From the NCBI GenBank assembly GCA_964393535.1, contig CAYMUC010000107.1, positions 1 to 9,367 on the forward strand: a stretch of DNA of 9,367 nt, written 5' to 3'. The translations under genes and the position numbers were made by a program. Below are positions 1 through 6,813 of this stretch, one piece after another (positions within the stretch are counted from its first letter, which is position 1; each line of letters starts with the position of its first letter). The notes under the pieces were generated by a model. It saw only the letters and a program-made list of their open reading frames with translations. It had not been told where the DNA came from and made no database searches. This DNA comes from CAYMUC01 sp964393535 (GTDB lineage: Bacteria > Actinomycetota > Acidimicrobiia > Acidimicrobiales > Ilumatobacteraceae).

Positions 1-318
1 GCTTCGTCGCCGGCTCGGTCGGGTGCGGTTCGTCGTTCGGCTGCTTCGTCGTTGTCTCGTGGTGCTGTGTCTGGTGCGTCGGGTGTTGGTTCGACTGGTG
101 GTGTGCGTTCGTCGGTGTTGGGTGTTCGGCCGGGTGCGGTGCGTCGTTCTGCGGTGTTGCGTCGTTCGTCGGCTGGTGTGAGTGGTTCGGTTGGTTCGTC
201 GGGTGTTGGTGGTTCGTCGGGTGGTGCTGCGCGGTTGGCGCGGTCGTCGGCGTTGGTGCGGATGGGTGCTGGTGCGGTGAGGTCGTCGGCGCCTGCGGCG
301 TTGTCGGCGATGGCGTTG
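1..318 (+). other. Tract of 106 consecutive codons ending only in G or T; nearly devoid of A
   Basis: Reading frame 1 from base 1, every codon up to the TTG at 316-318 has G or T in the third position. The first with A is the CGA at 319, soon followed by GGA, ACC and GCA. Only four A bases occur in the first 300 nt. The tract is rich in repeated words such as TTCGTCG and GGTG. All other genes in the window, and the rest of this gene, favour C and G at third positions. The left boundary is not visible. Confidence 0.9.
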
Positions 319-1890
319 CGACCTGGATCGACCGCAGTGCCTTCGCAGAGTCCCGTCCGGCGATCCACGCTGTCGTCACCAGCGACAGGTGGTGCAGCAC
401 TGCGGCCTGCCCTCCTGCAGGTGCGCCCGGGAGCGTCGGTGGGTCTTCGTCGCTCGACATCGGGCGTCACCGAGGCGGCCTCCGCTTCACGCACCACGAA
501 CGGATCGCGTTCCCCGTCCACGGCGGCTCAACGCCTCGCACGCGCATCGGCGCTCACGCGCTCCGGTAGTGGCGCTGTGCACAGCCCGGCCGCCATGGCG
601 GTCGCCGGCTCGCTGGCCGGCCGTCATGCGGTGTCGACCTCGAGTGTCTCCTCACCCATGGCTCGCCGGAACTTCGCCTCCTCCCCCACGGCCGGCGGAT
701 CATTGCGGCGGTCGGCTGCCGTGGGCCAGGGACGTGGCAGTTCGGGGACTCTTCGTCGGTCGGTGTCCCGTCTGGCTGCAGGTGCTCGCTCAGCTACTGC
801 GGTGACGCCTCGCCGTGAAACGCGGATGGCAGTGCAATCGGTTGCATCGCCTGGTGCGGCGGCAGCCCACGCAGCGTCGGGCTCTCTGTCGCTCAGGCGT
901 TCACAGGCAACGGCCACGGTGGCACCGCTTCGTCGGTCGTCAGGCGGCTTGGTGCATGACGCCACGTGGGCGCGCCAAGGCGGTCACAACGCAAGCGCAG
1001 CGGTGGATCAGTCCGCCGGTCAGCGTGCCTTGGCCTCGATCCGCCGTGAACCGAGCGCCCCAGAGCCTCGATCCGCTCCTGCTGCCACCGTAACGAGATC
1101 CGCCAGTGCCGCCGACGCCATTGCTCGTCGTACTCGGTCGGCAATGGCCGCGGCACCCATGGGTGCCGGCAGTGCAGCAGCGGGAGTGGCGGCGTCCACG
1201 GCGTTGCGCCGATCAGTGGCGTCATCGACTCCGTCCAACCCCACGACGTCGGTGGGTGGCCGAACCCCGTCGTACTCTGCTGCTCGTCCTAGGCCCGGTG
1301 CGGCCCTGGCCCCCGTGACGCGTCGCTCCGTGGCACCGAGCGATCGTCCCATGGGTGGATCGGCCGTGCTGGCCGGGCTCTCTGCAGCCCGACGGCAGGC
1401 GGCCCCCGTCACCTCAGAGGCATCGTCGCCCGGTACCTCCCGCAACTCGTCGTCGCCGACGGTGAGGCGAGCGGGCCTCAGCGCTACCGGAACCGCCACG
1501 AGCACTGGACGTCGCACCACCATTCGTCGTTCGAACAGTGGCGGCGCAGCGACCAAGTCGAGCAACGCTGGACAGGCAGGTGGTACCTGGAGCGCCGCCG
1601 ACATGGCCTCTCGACTTCAGCGTGGTGAGCAGGTCCCGACCCAGATCGAGCGTGTGGTCCGTCGGTCACTCTCGGGCAGTGACAGTTCGGTGGGTGTGGC
1701 CAAGATCGGCCCGGGTTCGCCCAGTGCCGGCCCCGAGCCGCCCGCCCCCGACTCTCCGGCTGGCATGCTAGGCGGCGGTCACATCTCGACGAGTCGTATG
1801 TTGGACATCCAGTCGTGGATTGCGAATTTGGTGGAGGAACGCCTTGCGCTCGAACTCGAGCGGCGGGGTCTGAGCGGAGATAGGTGGTGA
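1..1890 (+). CDS. Basic, disordered Ser/Arg/Ala-rich protein with RRS motifs, CIS-operon associated (5' partial)
   Basis: The frame is open from base 1 to a TGA at 1888-1890, so 629 codons are visible and the true start lies upstream; the TTG at 52 is merely internal. Composition is dominated by Ser, Ala, Arg, Gly, Thr and Val with very few aromatic or acidic residues, which predicts a strongly basic, disordered chain. I count 13 RRS tripeptides, mostly as LRRS or VRRS, at visible codons about 10 to 556. The last ~110 codons differ: a Trp-containing stretch near codon 530, then a C-terminal amphipathic helix (DIQSWIANLVEERLALELE) that looks folded. The gene ends 4 nt before an Afp7-like gene, where Afp6 or small uncharacterised proteins sit in other CIS loci. 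I do not recognise the family. A role as scaffold, tube- or sheath-associated factor or DNA-binding tail is speculative. Codon use changes sharply at 318/319. Confidence 0.8.
   Translation, partial: ASSPARSGAVRRSAASSLSRGAVSGASGVGSTGGVRSSVLGVRPGAVRRSAVLRRSSAGVSGSVGSSGVGGSSGGAARLARSSALVRMGAGAVRSSAPAALSAMALRPGSTAVPSQSPVRRSTLSSPATGGAALRPALLQVRPGASVGLRRSTSGVTEAASASRTTNGSRSPSTAAQRLARASALTRSGSGAVHSPAAMAVAGSLAGRHAVSTSSVSSPMARRNFASSPTAGGSLRRSAAVGQGRGSSGTLRRSVSRLAAGARSATAVTPRRETRMAVQSVASPGAAAAHAASGSLSLRRSQATATVAPLRRSSGGLVHDATWARQGGHNASAAVDQSAGQRALASIRREPSAPEPRSAPAATVTRSASAADAIARRTRSAMAAAPMGAGSAAAGVAASTALRRSVASSTPSNPTTSVGGRTPSYSAARPRPGAALAPVTRRSVAPSDRPMGGSAVLAGLSAARRQAAPVTSEASSPGTSRNSSSPTVRRAGLSATGTATSTGRRTTIRRSNSGGAATKSSNAGQAGGTWSAADMASRLQRGEQVPTQIERVVRRSLSGSDSSVGVAKIGPGSPSAGPEPPAPDSPAGMLGGGHISTSRMLDIQSWIANLVEERLALELERRGLSGDRW
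124..309 (+). repeat. Protein-level direct repeat, copy A (~100-codon period)
   Basis: Copy A carries, in order, VRPGA (from 124), LRRSSAGV (from 157) and RLARSSAL, MGAGAV and RSSAPAALSAMA (from 232). Each has a counterpart in copy B at 421-609. The RLAR codons are exactly 300 nt apart, VRPGA 297 nt and LRRS 288 nt, so the copies differ by small indels. Similarity is clear in protein but weaker in DNA because copy A uses G/T-ending codons. Confidence 0.6.
421..609 (+). repeat. Protein-level direct repeat, copy B
   Basis: Copy B carries VRPGA (421), LRRSTSGV (445), RLARASAL (532), SGSGAV and HSPAAMAVAGSLA, in the same order as copy A. Its codons frequently end in C or A. No convincing third copy is seen downstream, although isolated RRS motifs continue. 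Confidence 0.6.
1882..1887 (+). promoter_or_regulatory. Ribosome binding site for the tube/LysM gene
   Basis: AGGTGG lies 7 nt before the ATG at 1895, inside the end of the upstream gene. With only 4 nt between the genes, translational coupling is likely. Confidence 0.55.
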
Positions 1891-1894
1891 GGTC

Positions 1895-2548
1895 ATGGCA
1901 GGTGAGAAGGCCTACCTGATGACGGAGACCAAGAAGAAGATCCCACTGCTGTTCAATCCTGAGGATCTCGAGTTCAGCAAGTCGAACTCGTGGGAGAAGG
2001 CGACGGCGGCGGGGAACAACGCACCCAAGCTCGATTTCTCGAGTGGCGGATCGGTGACGTTCAGCCTCAACGTGATCTTCGACACCACGGCCACCGGCAA
2101 GCCGGTGAGCGATCACACCGACCAGTTGTACGAGTTGATGCTCACCGACCCCGATCTGAAGGGCACCAAGGAGGACCGCAACATGGGTCGTCCCCCTTGG
2201 GTGCAGTTCCACTGGGGCAAGTTGCGCTCGTACAAGGCCGTCGTCGAAAGCCTGAGCATCAAGTTCACGTACTTCGCTTCCGACGGAACACCGTTGCGGG
2301 CCGAATGCTCCATGTCGCTGAAGCAGTACGAGGACGAGGGCAAACTCCCGCCGCAGAACCCCACCTCGGGCACCCCTGCACCGCACAAGGTGCGGCGTGT
2401 GGCGGCAGGGGAGTACCTCGACTCCATCGCCGATGAGTTGTACGGCTCATCGAATCGGTGGCGAGCCATCGCCGAGGCCAACGGCATCGCCGATCCTCTG
2501 GACCTCGCACCCGGCCGCACCCTCGTGATCCCTCAGTTGGAGGACTGA
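1895..2548 (+). CDS. CIS tube/hub protein with C-terminal LysM domain (Afp7-like)
   Basis: This 217-residue protein has the two-part layout of the Afp7/PVC7 family: an N-terminal contractile-injection-system tube domain (about residues 10-145) and a LysM domain (about 165-213). Family-typical stretches are FNPEDLEFSKSNSWEK, the FDTT segment near residue 62, PPWVQFHWGKL (100-110) and the DGTPLRAE segment (130-137). The LysM part reads VRRVAAGEYLDSIADELYG, then the WRAIAEANGI helix and the PGRTLVIP strand. In Afp and PVC particles the equivalent protein links the inner tube to the spike hub. There its LysM fold is structural and is not known to be a cell-wall enzyme. A Pro/Thr-rich linker (152-163) joins the domains. 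The ATG at 1895 is supported by its upstream AGGTGG and tight spacing. The next gene, which encodes the spike, follows after 4 nt. Confidence 0.9.
   Translation: MAGEKAYLMTETKKKIPLLFNPEDLEFSKSNSWEKATAAGNNAPKLDFSSGGSVTFSLNVIFDTTATGKPVSDHTDQLYELMLTDPDLKGTKEDRNMGRPPWVQFHWGKLRSYKAVVESLSIKFTYFASDGTPLRAECSMSLKQYEDEGKLPPQNPTSGTPAPHKVRRVAAGEYLDSIADELYGSSNRWRAIAEANGIADPLDLAPGRTLVIPQLED
2539..2544 (+). promoter_or_regulatory. Strong ribosome binding site for the spike gene
   Basis: GGAGGA ends 8 nt before the GTG at 2553, which fixes that codon as the start. The site overlaps the final codons of the tube/LysM gene. Confidence 0.75.
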
Positions 2549-2552
2549 ACCG

Positions 2553-4337
2553 GTGACGATCGGCCTCTACAGCCCGAAGGTCACACTGGACGGCTCGCCC
2601 CTCAAGGAGGACCAGTACGAGATCCTGCTCGACGTGCGTGTCATGCAGGACCTGCACGCGCCGTCCATGGCGACGATGCGCCTGGTCGACCCGTTCTTCG
2701 ACCTGCTCGATTCGAGCACGTTCAAGTTGGGCGCCAAGGTCGAGATCGCCTTCCCCAGTTCGGCTGGGTCCGATACCACCGTCTTCAAAGGCACGATCGC
2801 TGCGGTCGGCTCGGAACAGGGTGCGGGCGATCGCCACGAGTTGGTCGTCACCGCCTACGACGGCTCCCAGGTGCTCACTCGTACGGTGGCCCCCATCTCG
2901 TATCAGGAGATGACGGTGGGCGACATCGTGGGCAAGATCGCCAAGACGCACGGCCTCAGCCCTCAGGTGAAAGACGCCGACGCCAAGCTCGACTACTTCC
3001 TGCAGGTCGACACCGACTACATGACCCTCAACGAACTCGCCGCCCGATGCGGAACCGAGTGGTGGGTGGACGACACCAAACTCCACTTCGCCAAGCGCAA
3101 GGTCGAATCATCCACGAAGCTCGAGTGGGGCGACAACCTCCGTCGGCTCTCGGCTCGCTTCACCGCGGGTGGCCACGTCGAGGAAGTGACCGTTCGCGGC
3201 TGGGATCCGGCCACGCAGAAGGCTGTCGTGGGCACGGTGAAGCGCAGTGCCATTGCCGCTGGCGACACCGGCCAGGAAATGCCGATTCAGACCGATCGTG
3301 TCTCCCAAGCCAAGGATCTCAAGGGAGCGATCACCATCACCGAGGTCCAGGTGGCGTCGGCCGAGGAGGCCAAGGCCATCGCCCAGTCCCGTCTCGCCGA
3401 CCTCGCGTCCGGTGAGCTTCGTGTGAAGGGTGAGGCGTACGGCACGCCCGCCATCGCTGCGGGCAAGACCGTGGAGATCAGCAAGGCCGGCAAGCAGATG
3501 TCGGGCAAGTTCGTGATCACCCGGGTCGAGCACGTCTTCGGTGTGGATCGTCCACTGGTCTCTCGCTTCGAAGCGGGCCGCATGGGGCCTGGCGGATTGG
3601 CCGACCGACTTGCATTCGCCGATCAAACCGACCGCCAGACCCGCCGTATGTTCGCCGTGGGAACGGTCACCAACGCCAAGGATCCCGAGAAGGCGGGCCG
3701 GGTGAAGGTGAAGCTTCCCATGGTCTCCGACAAGGACGAGTCCACCTGGGCAAGGGTGGTCACACTGGGTGCCGGCAAGAGCCGCGGCATCGAGTTCATG
3801 CCCGACGTGGGCGACGAGGTCGTGGTGGCGTTTCTCGGCAACGATCCACGGTTCCCGGTGGTCCTGGGATCGCTGTGGAGCAAGAAGTACGAGCCGCCGT
3901 TGCCCGAACCGGTCAAGGACGACAAGATCAGCGAGCGCATGATCGTGGCCGCCTCGGGCGCCAAACTCAGCTTCGTGGAGGGTGCCGGCGACAAGGACAA
4001 GGCCATCACGTCGCTGATCCACGCCGTGGCCGACACCAAGTTGATCATGGACAAGGCCGGCATCGTGGTGGAGGCCAAGAAGGACACCAAGATCGTGATC
4101 AAGGTGGGCGACTCTCAGGTGGAGATGAAGGGCGACGGCACCATCAACATCAAGGGCAAGACCATCACGATCAAGGCCGACATGGATGTGAAGATCCAGG
4201 GCAAGAATGTGTCGATCAAGGGCGACATGGGCGTCAAGGTCGACGGCGGAGCAAAACTCGATCTGGGTCCCGCAGGTGCCAAACTGGAGTCCAGTGCCAT
4301 CACCACCATCAAGGGTGCGATGGTGAAGTTGAATTGA
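2553..4337 (+). CDS. VgrG-like central spike/hub protein (Afp8-like, gpD-gp5 fusion)
   Basis: This 594-residue protein shows the VgrG/Afp8 domain order. A phage late-control gpD (gp27-like) hub occupies about residues 5-345. It is followed by a gp5-type OB fold, about 365-445, from MFAVGTVTN through GRVKVKLPMVSDKDESTWAR and MPDVGDEVVVAFLGNDP to VLGSLWSKK. A Lys/Gly-rich beta-helix (about 495-565) then has K-G or Q-G turns every 7-9 residues (526, 534, 550, 556). It ends in a short tail closing at Asn594. There is no gp5 lysozyme domain and no toxin extension. As a trimer it should form the needle beneath the tube, with the Afp7-like protein encoded 4 nt upstream as partner. The GTG start is fixed by the GGAGGA. 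The length fits Afp8-type spikes, which are shorter than many type VI VgrGs. Confidence 0.93.
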   Translation: MTIGLYSPKVTLDGSPLKEDQYEILLDVRVMQDLHAPSMATMRLVDPFFDLLDSSTFKLGAKVEIAFPSSAGSDTTVFKGTIAAVGSEQGAGDRHELVVTAYDGSQVLTRTVAPISYQEMTVGDIVGKIAKTHGLSPQVKDADAKLDYFLQVDTDYMTLNELAARCGTEWWVDDTKLHFAKRKVESSTKLEWGDNLRRLSARFTAGGHVEEVTVRGWDPATQKAVVGTVKRSAIAAGDTGQEMPIQTDRVSQAKDLKGAITITEVQVASAEEAKAIAQSRLADLASGELRVKGEAYGTPAIAAGKTVEISKAGKQMSGKFVITRVEHVFGVDRPLVSRFEAGRMGPGGLADRLAFADQTDRQTRRMFAVGTVTNAKDPEKAGRVKVKLPMVSDKDESTWARVVTLGAGKSRGIEFMPDVGDEVVVAFLGNDPRFPVVLGSLWSKKYEPPLPEPVKDDKISERMIVAASGAKLSFVEGAGDKDKAITSLIHAVADTKLIMDKAGIVVEAKKDTKIVIKVGDSQVEMKGDGTINIKGKTITIKADMDVKIQGKNVSIKGDMGVKVDGGAKLDLGPAGAKLESSAITTIKGAMVKLN

Positions 4338-4361
4338 CGAGCGACGACGCGACGAGGGATC

Positions 4362-4366
4362 AGGAG
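4362..4366 (+). promoter_or_regulatory. Ribosome binding site for the gp25-like gene
   Basis: AGGAG ends 5 nt before the ATG at 4372. The 34-nt spacer after the spike gene (4338-4371) otherwise shows only ACGAGCGACGACGCGACGAG-type sequence and no hairpin. Confidence 0.7.
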
Positions 4367-4371
4367 AACGT

Positions 4372-4782
4372 ATGAGCGAGGCTGGCGACTTCATCGGGCG
4401 CGGCTTCCCGTTCCCCCTCCAGATCGACGCTCGAGGGTCGATGGTGCTGGTCGGTGGTACCGAGGAGTTGGAGCGCTCCATGGCCATGGTGCTGTCGACT
4501 GCTCCAGGCGAGCGTCCCTTCCGGCCGATGTTCGGCTGCGCCATCTGGGAGTTGATGTTCGAACCCATCAACGACAACACCCTGGGTCTCATGGAGATGT
4601 ACGTCGAAGAAGCATTGAGGCGTTGGGAACCTCGCGTCGACATCGAAGAGGTCCGCTGCCTGCCAAACCCCGACAGTGGCGAGGTCCAGATCGAGATCGA
4701 TTACGTCGTGCGTCAGACCAACGACCGTCGCAACCTCGTGTACCCGTTCTATCTGATCCCACCCTCCGAAGATGAAGAATGA
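4372..4782 (+). CDS. gp25/GPW-like baseplate wedge protein (Afp9-like)
   Basis: This 136-residue protein matches the short gp25/GPW baseplate family in length and in its signature. STAPGERPFRPMFGCAIWEL (42-61) corresponds to the family's core around the Glu-Arg pair, with the Arg-Pro and the hydrophobic helix that follows. The N-terminal FPFPLQID and the C-terminal VQIEIDYVVRQTN beta segment also fit. In T4, T6SS (TssE) and Afp, this protein sits in the wedge that joins the hub to the sheath, and the conserved Glu-Arg region contacts sheath and wedge partners. The acidic C-terminus (PSEDEE) is unremarkable. The gene follows the spike gene as in other CIS loci, but the next gene is baseplate J; a PAAR tip gene, usual here in Afp, is not present. 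A 78-nt gap follows. Confidence 0.92.
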   Translation: MSEAGDFIGRGFPFPLQIDARGSMVLVGGTEELERSMAMVLSTAPGERPFRPMFGCAIWELMFEPINDNTLGLMEMYVEEALRRWEPRVDIEEVRCLPNPDSGEVQIEIDYVVRQTNDRRNLVYPFYLIPPSEDEE

Positions 4783-4822
4783 AATTGGTCCTCCCGAGGT
4801 GGAACTTTTTGGGCCATGATGT

Positions 4823-4839
4823 AGCGCCGATACGCCGCT
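4823..4839 (+). promoter_or_regulatory. Imperfect inverted repeat ahead of the baseplate J gene
   Basis: AGCGCCGATACGCCGCT can pair as AGCG/CGCT plus CG/CG around an ATA loop, with one C-C mismatch: six pairs in all. It lies 10 nt before the ribosome binding site, so it could influence translation or mark an operator. In GC-rich DNA a match this small can easily occur by chance. Confidence 0.2.
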
Positions 4840-4849
4840 GACCTACGGC

Positions 4850-4855
4850 AAGGAG
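4850..4855 (+). promoter_or_regulatory. Ribosome binding site for the baseplate J gene
   Basis: AAGGAG ends 5 nt before the GTG at 4861. The overlapping ATG at 4859 is immediately followed by TGA, so GTG is the only workable start here. Confidence 0.75.
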
Positions 4856-4860
4856 CCGAT

Positions 4861-6813
4861 GTGAGTTTTCCGATCCCCAGCCTCGACGATCGTCGCTTCC
4901 AGGACCTCGTCGACGAGGCGAAGCGGCTCATTCCGCAGTACCTGCCCGAGTGGACCAACCACAACGTGTCCGATCCCGGCGTGGCGCTCATCGAGTTGTT
5001 CGCCTGGATGACCGATCTCACCCTGTACCGGTTGAATCGGTTGCCCGACCGGCTCTACGCAGCCTTTCTCGACCTCGTGGGCATCAGCCCCTTCCCCGCC
5101 GCACCGGCACAGGTACCCATCACGTTCTGGTTCTCCACGGTTCCCGAGGAGGCCGTGGTCGTGCCTCAGGGTTCCGAGGTGGCCACCATCGGTGAGGACC
5201 CCATCGTCTTCGCCACGCTTCACGACCTCGTCGTGTACCAGCCAGAACTCCGCTTCGCTCTCACCGTGCCAGCGACGGGTGGTGAACCCGACGAGGGTCG
5301 TTGCGTGGATGTCCTTCAGGACCTGCAACTTCCCAACGAGTCCGTGGCGTTGTTCACGTCATCCCCGGTGAGTCCCGGTGATGCGTTCTACCTCGGCTTT
5401 CGCGATCCCCTCGGCGGCACAGTGCTGCGTCTCGACGTGGTCGCCCAGGTCGAAGGTATCGGTGTTGATCCCGACAATCCGCCGCTGCGCTGGGAGATCT
5501 GGACCGAAGAGGGCTGGGTGCGCTGCGAGGTGCAGAGCGACTCGACCGGAGGCTTGAACCGCGACGGCCAGGTGATGTTGCTGGTCCCACACGGGCACGA
5601 ACCCCTCGTGGTCGACGGCGAGCGGGCTTTTTGGCTTCGGTTGCTGCTGGCCGAATCCCTGCCAGGTCAGTCCACCTACCGCACTTCTCCGGTGTTGCGA
5701 TCCATCGTGCCTCATGCGGTGGGCGGGACCGTGCCAGCCGAGCACAGCGAGGAGATCCCCGGCGAGTACCTCGGTATCTCCATGGGTATTCCCGGACAAA
5801 CCCTGCGGGTGTCCAACGCTCCGCTGCTGCCCCGTCGAGATGGTGAGGTGGTCCAGGTCCGTGTCGATGGTGACAGCACCGACTGGACCGAGGTCATCGA
5901 CTTCTCCGCCAGTGGACCACAGGACCATCACGTGGTGTGGGACTCCAATACGGGCGAGGTTCATTTCGGGCCTCGCATCCGGTACCCCGACGGCTCGTGG
6001 CGTCAGCACGGTGCCATCCCGCCGGCCGGCGCTTCGGTGTGGGTCAGTGGCTATCGCCGCGGTGGAGGCTCGAGGGGCAACGTCGGACCGGGTGCGCTGA
6101 CCACGTTGCGTTCGGCGGTTCCCTACGTGGACCGAGTGGCCAACCGGGTGCCCGCCACAGGCGGTGTGGAGGCCGAGACGATCGAGAACGCCAAACTGCG
6201 CGGCCCTCTGACACTCGTGTCGGGGGGACGGGCGGTCAGCGCTGCTGATCATGAACAGTTGGCCATGCAGGCCAGTGCCCGCGTGGCTCGTACACGCTGC
6301 ATTCCTCCCAGCCGTCCTGGCGATCCGACCACCTTGTTGATCGTTCCCAACCCCGGACGCCCGGCCGAGTCACTCAAGATCGACGACCTGGCTCTCACCG
6401 ATCGACTGGCCGAAGACATCACGAACTACCTCGAGCCTCGTCGGGTCTTGGGCACTGCCATCGAGTTGGGCACGCCCACGTATCACGGTGTCAGCGTGGC
6501 AGCCCTCGTGCGTGTGACGCCCGGGCGTGCACCGGCTGGTGTTCGTCAGCGTTGTATCGACCGCCTGTGGCGATTCCTGTCGCCCATCGAAGGCGGCCCC
6601 GACGGCGAGGGATGGCCTTTTGGCACAGCGGTGACCACCGGGGCCATCGCCAACGCGCTGGCCGATGTGTCGGGTGTGGAAGCGGTCGACGAAGTGGTGC
6701 TGTTCGAGGCCGACCTGCGCAACGAGCGACGCCTCACCGGGGCGGTCGACACCATTCGCATCGGCGACAACGCTCTGACCCTGGGCCATCGACTTCAGGT
6801 GGTGGCTCGGTGA
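4861..6813 (+). CDS. Baseplate J / gp6-like putative baseplate assembly protein (Afp11-like)
   Basis: This 650-residue protein belongs to the large baseplate J (gp6-like) assembly proteins of CIS. The N-terminal helical region (1-75) carries the family signature: YLPEWTNHNVSDPGVALIEL, then FAWMTDLTLYRLNRLPDR and the FLDLVGI segment. A long beta-rich insert fills the middle (about 80-425). The baseplate J core follows (about 433-505), recognisable from VEAETIENAKLRGP, GGRAVSAADHEQLA and LLIVPNP. The C-terminus (about 520-650) is the alpha/beta part ending GDNALTLGHRLQVV. In homologous particles this protein forms the iris-like ring of wedges around the hub. Only one baseplate J gene is visible, whereas Afp and PVC carry two large wedge proteins (11 and 12). 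The gene overlaps the next by 4 nt (GTGA), implying coupled translation. Confidence 0.9.
   Translation: MSFPIPSLDDRRFQDLVDEAKRLIPQYLPEWTNHNVSDPGVALIELFAWMTDLTLYRLNRLPDRLYAAFLDLVGISPFPAAPAQVPITFWFSTVPEEAVVVPQGSEVATIGEDPIVFATLHDLVVYQPELRFALTVPATGGEPDEGRCVDVLQDLQLPNESVALFTSSPVSPGDAFYLGFRDPLGGTVLRLDVVAQVEGIGVDPDNPPLRWEIWTEEGWVRCEVQSDSTGGLNRDGQVMLLVPHGHEPLVVDGERAFWLRLLLAESLPGQSTYRTSPVLRSIVPHAVGGTVPAEHSEEIPGEYLGISMGIPGQTLRVSNAPLLPRRDGEVVQVRVDGDSTDWTEVIDFSASGPQDHHVVWDSNTGEVHFGPRIRYPDGSWRQHGAIPPAGASVWVSGYRRGGGSRGNVGPGALTTLRSAVPYVDRVANRVPATGGVEAETIENAKLRGPLTLVSGGRAVSAADHEQLAMQASARVARTRCIPPSRPGDPTTLLIVPNPGRPAESLKIDDLALTDRLAEDITNYLEPRRVLGTAIELGTPTYHGVSVAALVRVTPGRAPAGVRQRCIDRLWRFLSPIEGGPDGEGWPFGTAVTTGAIANALADVSGVEAVDEVVLFEADLRNERRLTGAVDTIRIGDNALTLGHRLQVVAR

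Larger units (their letters stand above)
4783..4860 (+). other. Longest intergenic gap within the cluster (78 nt)
   Basis: No ORF fits this gap. It contains a five-T run (4806-4810), an imperfect inverted repeat (4823-4839) and the ribosome binding site of the next gene (4850-4855). I cannot identify a convincing promoter or a strong terminator. In Afp-type loci the PAAR tip gene lies at this position, but no remnant of one is seen. Confidence 0.6.

Noticed and set aside
52..54. TTG as the start of the first gene
   Set aside because: The frame is open to base 1 with the same composition and an RRS motif before it, so the gene is truncated by the window edge and does not begin here.
1..318. 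CRISPR array or simple tandem repeat
   Set aside because: TCGTCG and GGT words recur without fixed period, spacers or exact units. The reading frame stays open throughout, so this is low-complexity coding DNA.
1895..2548. LysM gene as a cell-wall hydrolase
   Set aside because: There is no catalytic domain or signal peptide. The N-terminal part is the CIS tube domain, so the LysM is the structural one of Afp7-like proteins.
3108..4643. Long minus-strand open frame (511 codons) opposite the spike and gp25 genes
   Set aside because: Its translation is a His/Asp/Leu-rich shadow. The opposite strand encodes clear gpD, OB-fold and gp25 motifs.
4790..4810. Rho-independent terminator after the gp25 gene
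   Set aside because: A five-T run follows CCTCCCGAGG, but the stem has only 3-4 pairs with a 2-4 nt loop and is not directly next to the T run, which is too weak to call.
4826..4833. GCCGATAC resembling the -10 element of a FliA/WhiG-type sigma factor
   Set aside because: No TAAA-like -35 element lies at the right distance (the region there is a T run), and GCCGAT is common in this GC-rich DNA.
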